Shown here in pieces: positions 18,778 to 20,424 of a DNA stretch of 20,424 nucleotides. Source of the DNA: Saccoglossus kowalevskii (Eukaryota > Hemichordata > Enteropneusta > Harrimaniidae); NCBI RefSeq assembly GCF_000003605.2, contig NW_003140812.1:1289634-1310057 (forward strand), written 5' to 3'. The notes under the pieces were generated by a model, which worked only from the letters and a program-made list of their open reading frames with translations, was not told where the DNA came from and ran no database searches. The translations under genes were made by a program, and so were the position numbers. Position 1 is the first letter of the stretch. The number at the start of each line of letters is the position of its first letter.

Positions 18778-20424
18778 CAGGGATCCGGAAGCTTCAGAAT
18801 TGGTGTTGTTAAGAAAACGACAGTCGTTCATGCCCCCACAGTAGATTTATTCGATTGTGGCTGCAATGACACAGTAACAGAAACTGCTTTTGAATGCATA
18901 TGATTATACTCTGTGTCCAGGAAAATATATGGAGTATCTTAAAGATAAGCGTCTGAAAAGCCTCCGATTTATAGCGCATATCTCACCAGGGTATAGTCTC
19001 ACATCAATAGCGTAGATTATTTATTATTAACCTGAACTGATTTTTTTTCATGGACCTTACTATTCAATTATTCTTACTGTTTGCTGTATCGTTGAGATTT
19101 AAGAATAACATATCTCCATGCTTGATGGCTGCTGACACATAACTACTTTTATGTCGCCTACCGAGGTCTTCTGAGGCAACCTGAAAGATGCCATATGCAT
19201 GACCCAATAAAATATATGATAATCTGCATATTGTTTCGTGCTTCATATAATTCCTGACGCTCTTAGGGAATTGCTACGGTATTTGTTACATAACTGGTTG
19301 AAGATAAGGCTCCCATCTGTTTGAACTGAGTAATGTTGCCATTTTCTACTCTCAGTGGAATAAATGAAGAAACAAACACGTACGTGTTCACAATAATAGT
19401 TGTTTGGCCATTATCTAATATAACCACTGAATGACAATCGTGGAATATTCTATCTTAACGGTGAAACGCATTGTAATTGAAATCTCCTGTATATTACCCG
19501 GATAATACAATGACGTAATTGCTTCCTTCGAGGTCGCAAAATCTATATATTGGGTGCAGACCCTAGACGTGTAAGCTGCCGGGGAATGAAACTCGGCGTA
19601 ATGGAGTAGGGTTTTTCTAAAGCCCTTGGGACAAAAAATCAAATTATCTTTTCAAGATTAATCAATTCATTATTCACATAACAATGCAATTTATATCTGC
19701 ATGTATTCGCAGGGATGTACGATCCCCCGGTTTGCAGGTACGGTGAGGAACAAACGTATATAACATATCACCATCGAGTGCGAGACACAAATCGCGATAT
19801 CTATCAAATTTGAATGCACGTCCACTTTACTGTCTGAATCGCGTGTTAGCCCTATCTAGTGGAGTGAATCATATCGAGCGAGCACATTGCCCTGGGTAAT
19901 ATCCAGCTGTTACCGATAGTCTCGCAACAGTGGCAGCAGAAATGAATATACATGTTTGTGTTTTAATAAGAATTATCCACTTGCGTTTATGGCGTACCTG
20001 ATGACTAATCACAAGGGTTTCAATTAATTTGCTGTATATGTTTTGATTTCTTTAAAAGTGGCGAACTAGTTGGTAGCTTGAAAATATCGTCTTATATTTG
20101 GCGAATGTGTTGAAGGTTATATTATGCACAAAATATTTTCAAGTATTATTAAATCTGAATGTTTAAGCAAATACATGTGATGAAGTTGTCGGCATGACAA
20201 CAGATGCGGATGGAAGCAATTATTAATTGTTTTGCTTTTATTGTAAATTAATTCCCAAACTGACATTTTGTTTGTGAAAGCAACAATTTTCATTCCAACA
20301 TAAATATACATTTTAAGTAAAATTGTAAAAAAATTTAAAACTGGCTGTTTTAATCTACGGAATACGGAACAGTAGGTTTGTTTATAAGAATAGATTCAAT
20401 CAAACAAGACGGACTCTCAAAATA
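18778..20424. other. No gene seen
   Basis: A+T-rich to the right edge. The less A+T-rich patch near 19550-19630 carries a minus-strand open frame (19415-19642, 75 codons) without recognised motifs. No RNA gene, transposon end or array was seen. Confidence 0.45.

Noticed and set aside
19415..19642. Minus-strand 75-codon frame in a less A+T-rich patch, with GGCGTAATGG resembling the start of the 17102 repeat
   Set aside because: The similarity is limited to under 20 bases, which is expected by chance in a self-comparison of this size, and the protein has no recognised family.
1..20424. Prokaryotic features: operons, ribosome binding sites, CRISPR arrays, phage genes
   Set aside because: No run of long same-strand frames, no regularly spaced repeats with unique spacers, and LINE/SINE/MITE content all point to an animal nuclear genome.

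Overview
This window looks like non-coding DNA from an animal nuclear genome: intergenic sequence, or the inside of a large intron. It is clearly A+T-rich, stops are dense in all six frames, and there is no operon-like packing or ribosome-binding pattern. What can be recognised is the debris of eukaryotic transposable elements. The mix (a LINE 3' end with an (ATA)n tail, a tRNA-derived SINE with a GGCGCCG-type start, and small inverted-repeat elements) would suit a marine invertebrate such as a mollusc or another lophotrochozoan, or an early-branching deuterostome. No single feature fixes the taxon. No intact protein-coding gene, rRNA, functional tRNA or CRISPR array was found.

Layout. 1-517: the decayed 3' end of a non-LTR retrotransposon, entering from the left edge, with a broken reverse-transcriptase C-terminal region, a 3' UTR, an AATAAA signal and an ATA tail. 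About 1235-1620: degenerate direct repeats around CATGTGA, containing an 18-bp perfect palindrome with a CArg-box core. 1630-6564: no recognisable genes. 6565-6785: a 221-bp inverted-repeat element (MITE copy A). 8581-8661: a tRNA-derived SINE head on the minus strand, followed by two back-to-back hairpins at 8720-8759 and a 90-bp TTA microsatellite at 9081-9170. 10110-10136: a second LINE-like 3' tail. 10368-10580: a cysteine-rich open stretch behind a plausible splice acceptor, with PAN/apple-like cysteine spacing; this is the best candidate for a real exon. 11254-11339 and 17102-17216: two possible copies of a short repeat. 11959-12234: MITE copy B, in the opposite orientation to copy A. 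18676-18777: a short fragment resembling the end of a LINE reverse transcriptase. The rest is unremarkable A+T-rich sequence.

The best-supported new observation is the MITE family. Copies A and B lie 5.2 kb apart, share near-identical terminal inverted repeats starting TTAAAGGGCGG, and share three internal blocks in the same order once A is reverse-complemented. They are diverged, so they are not a recent duplication. I recognise no named family. Nothing in the window amounts to a multi-gene system, and most open frames appear to be chance.
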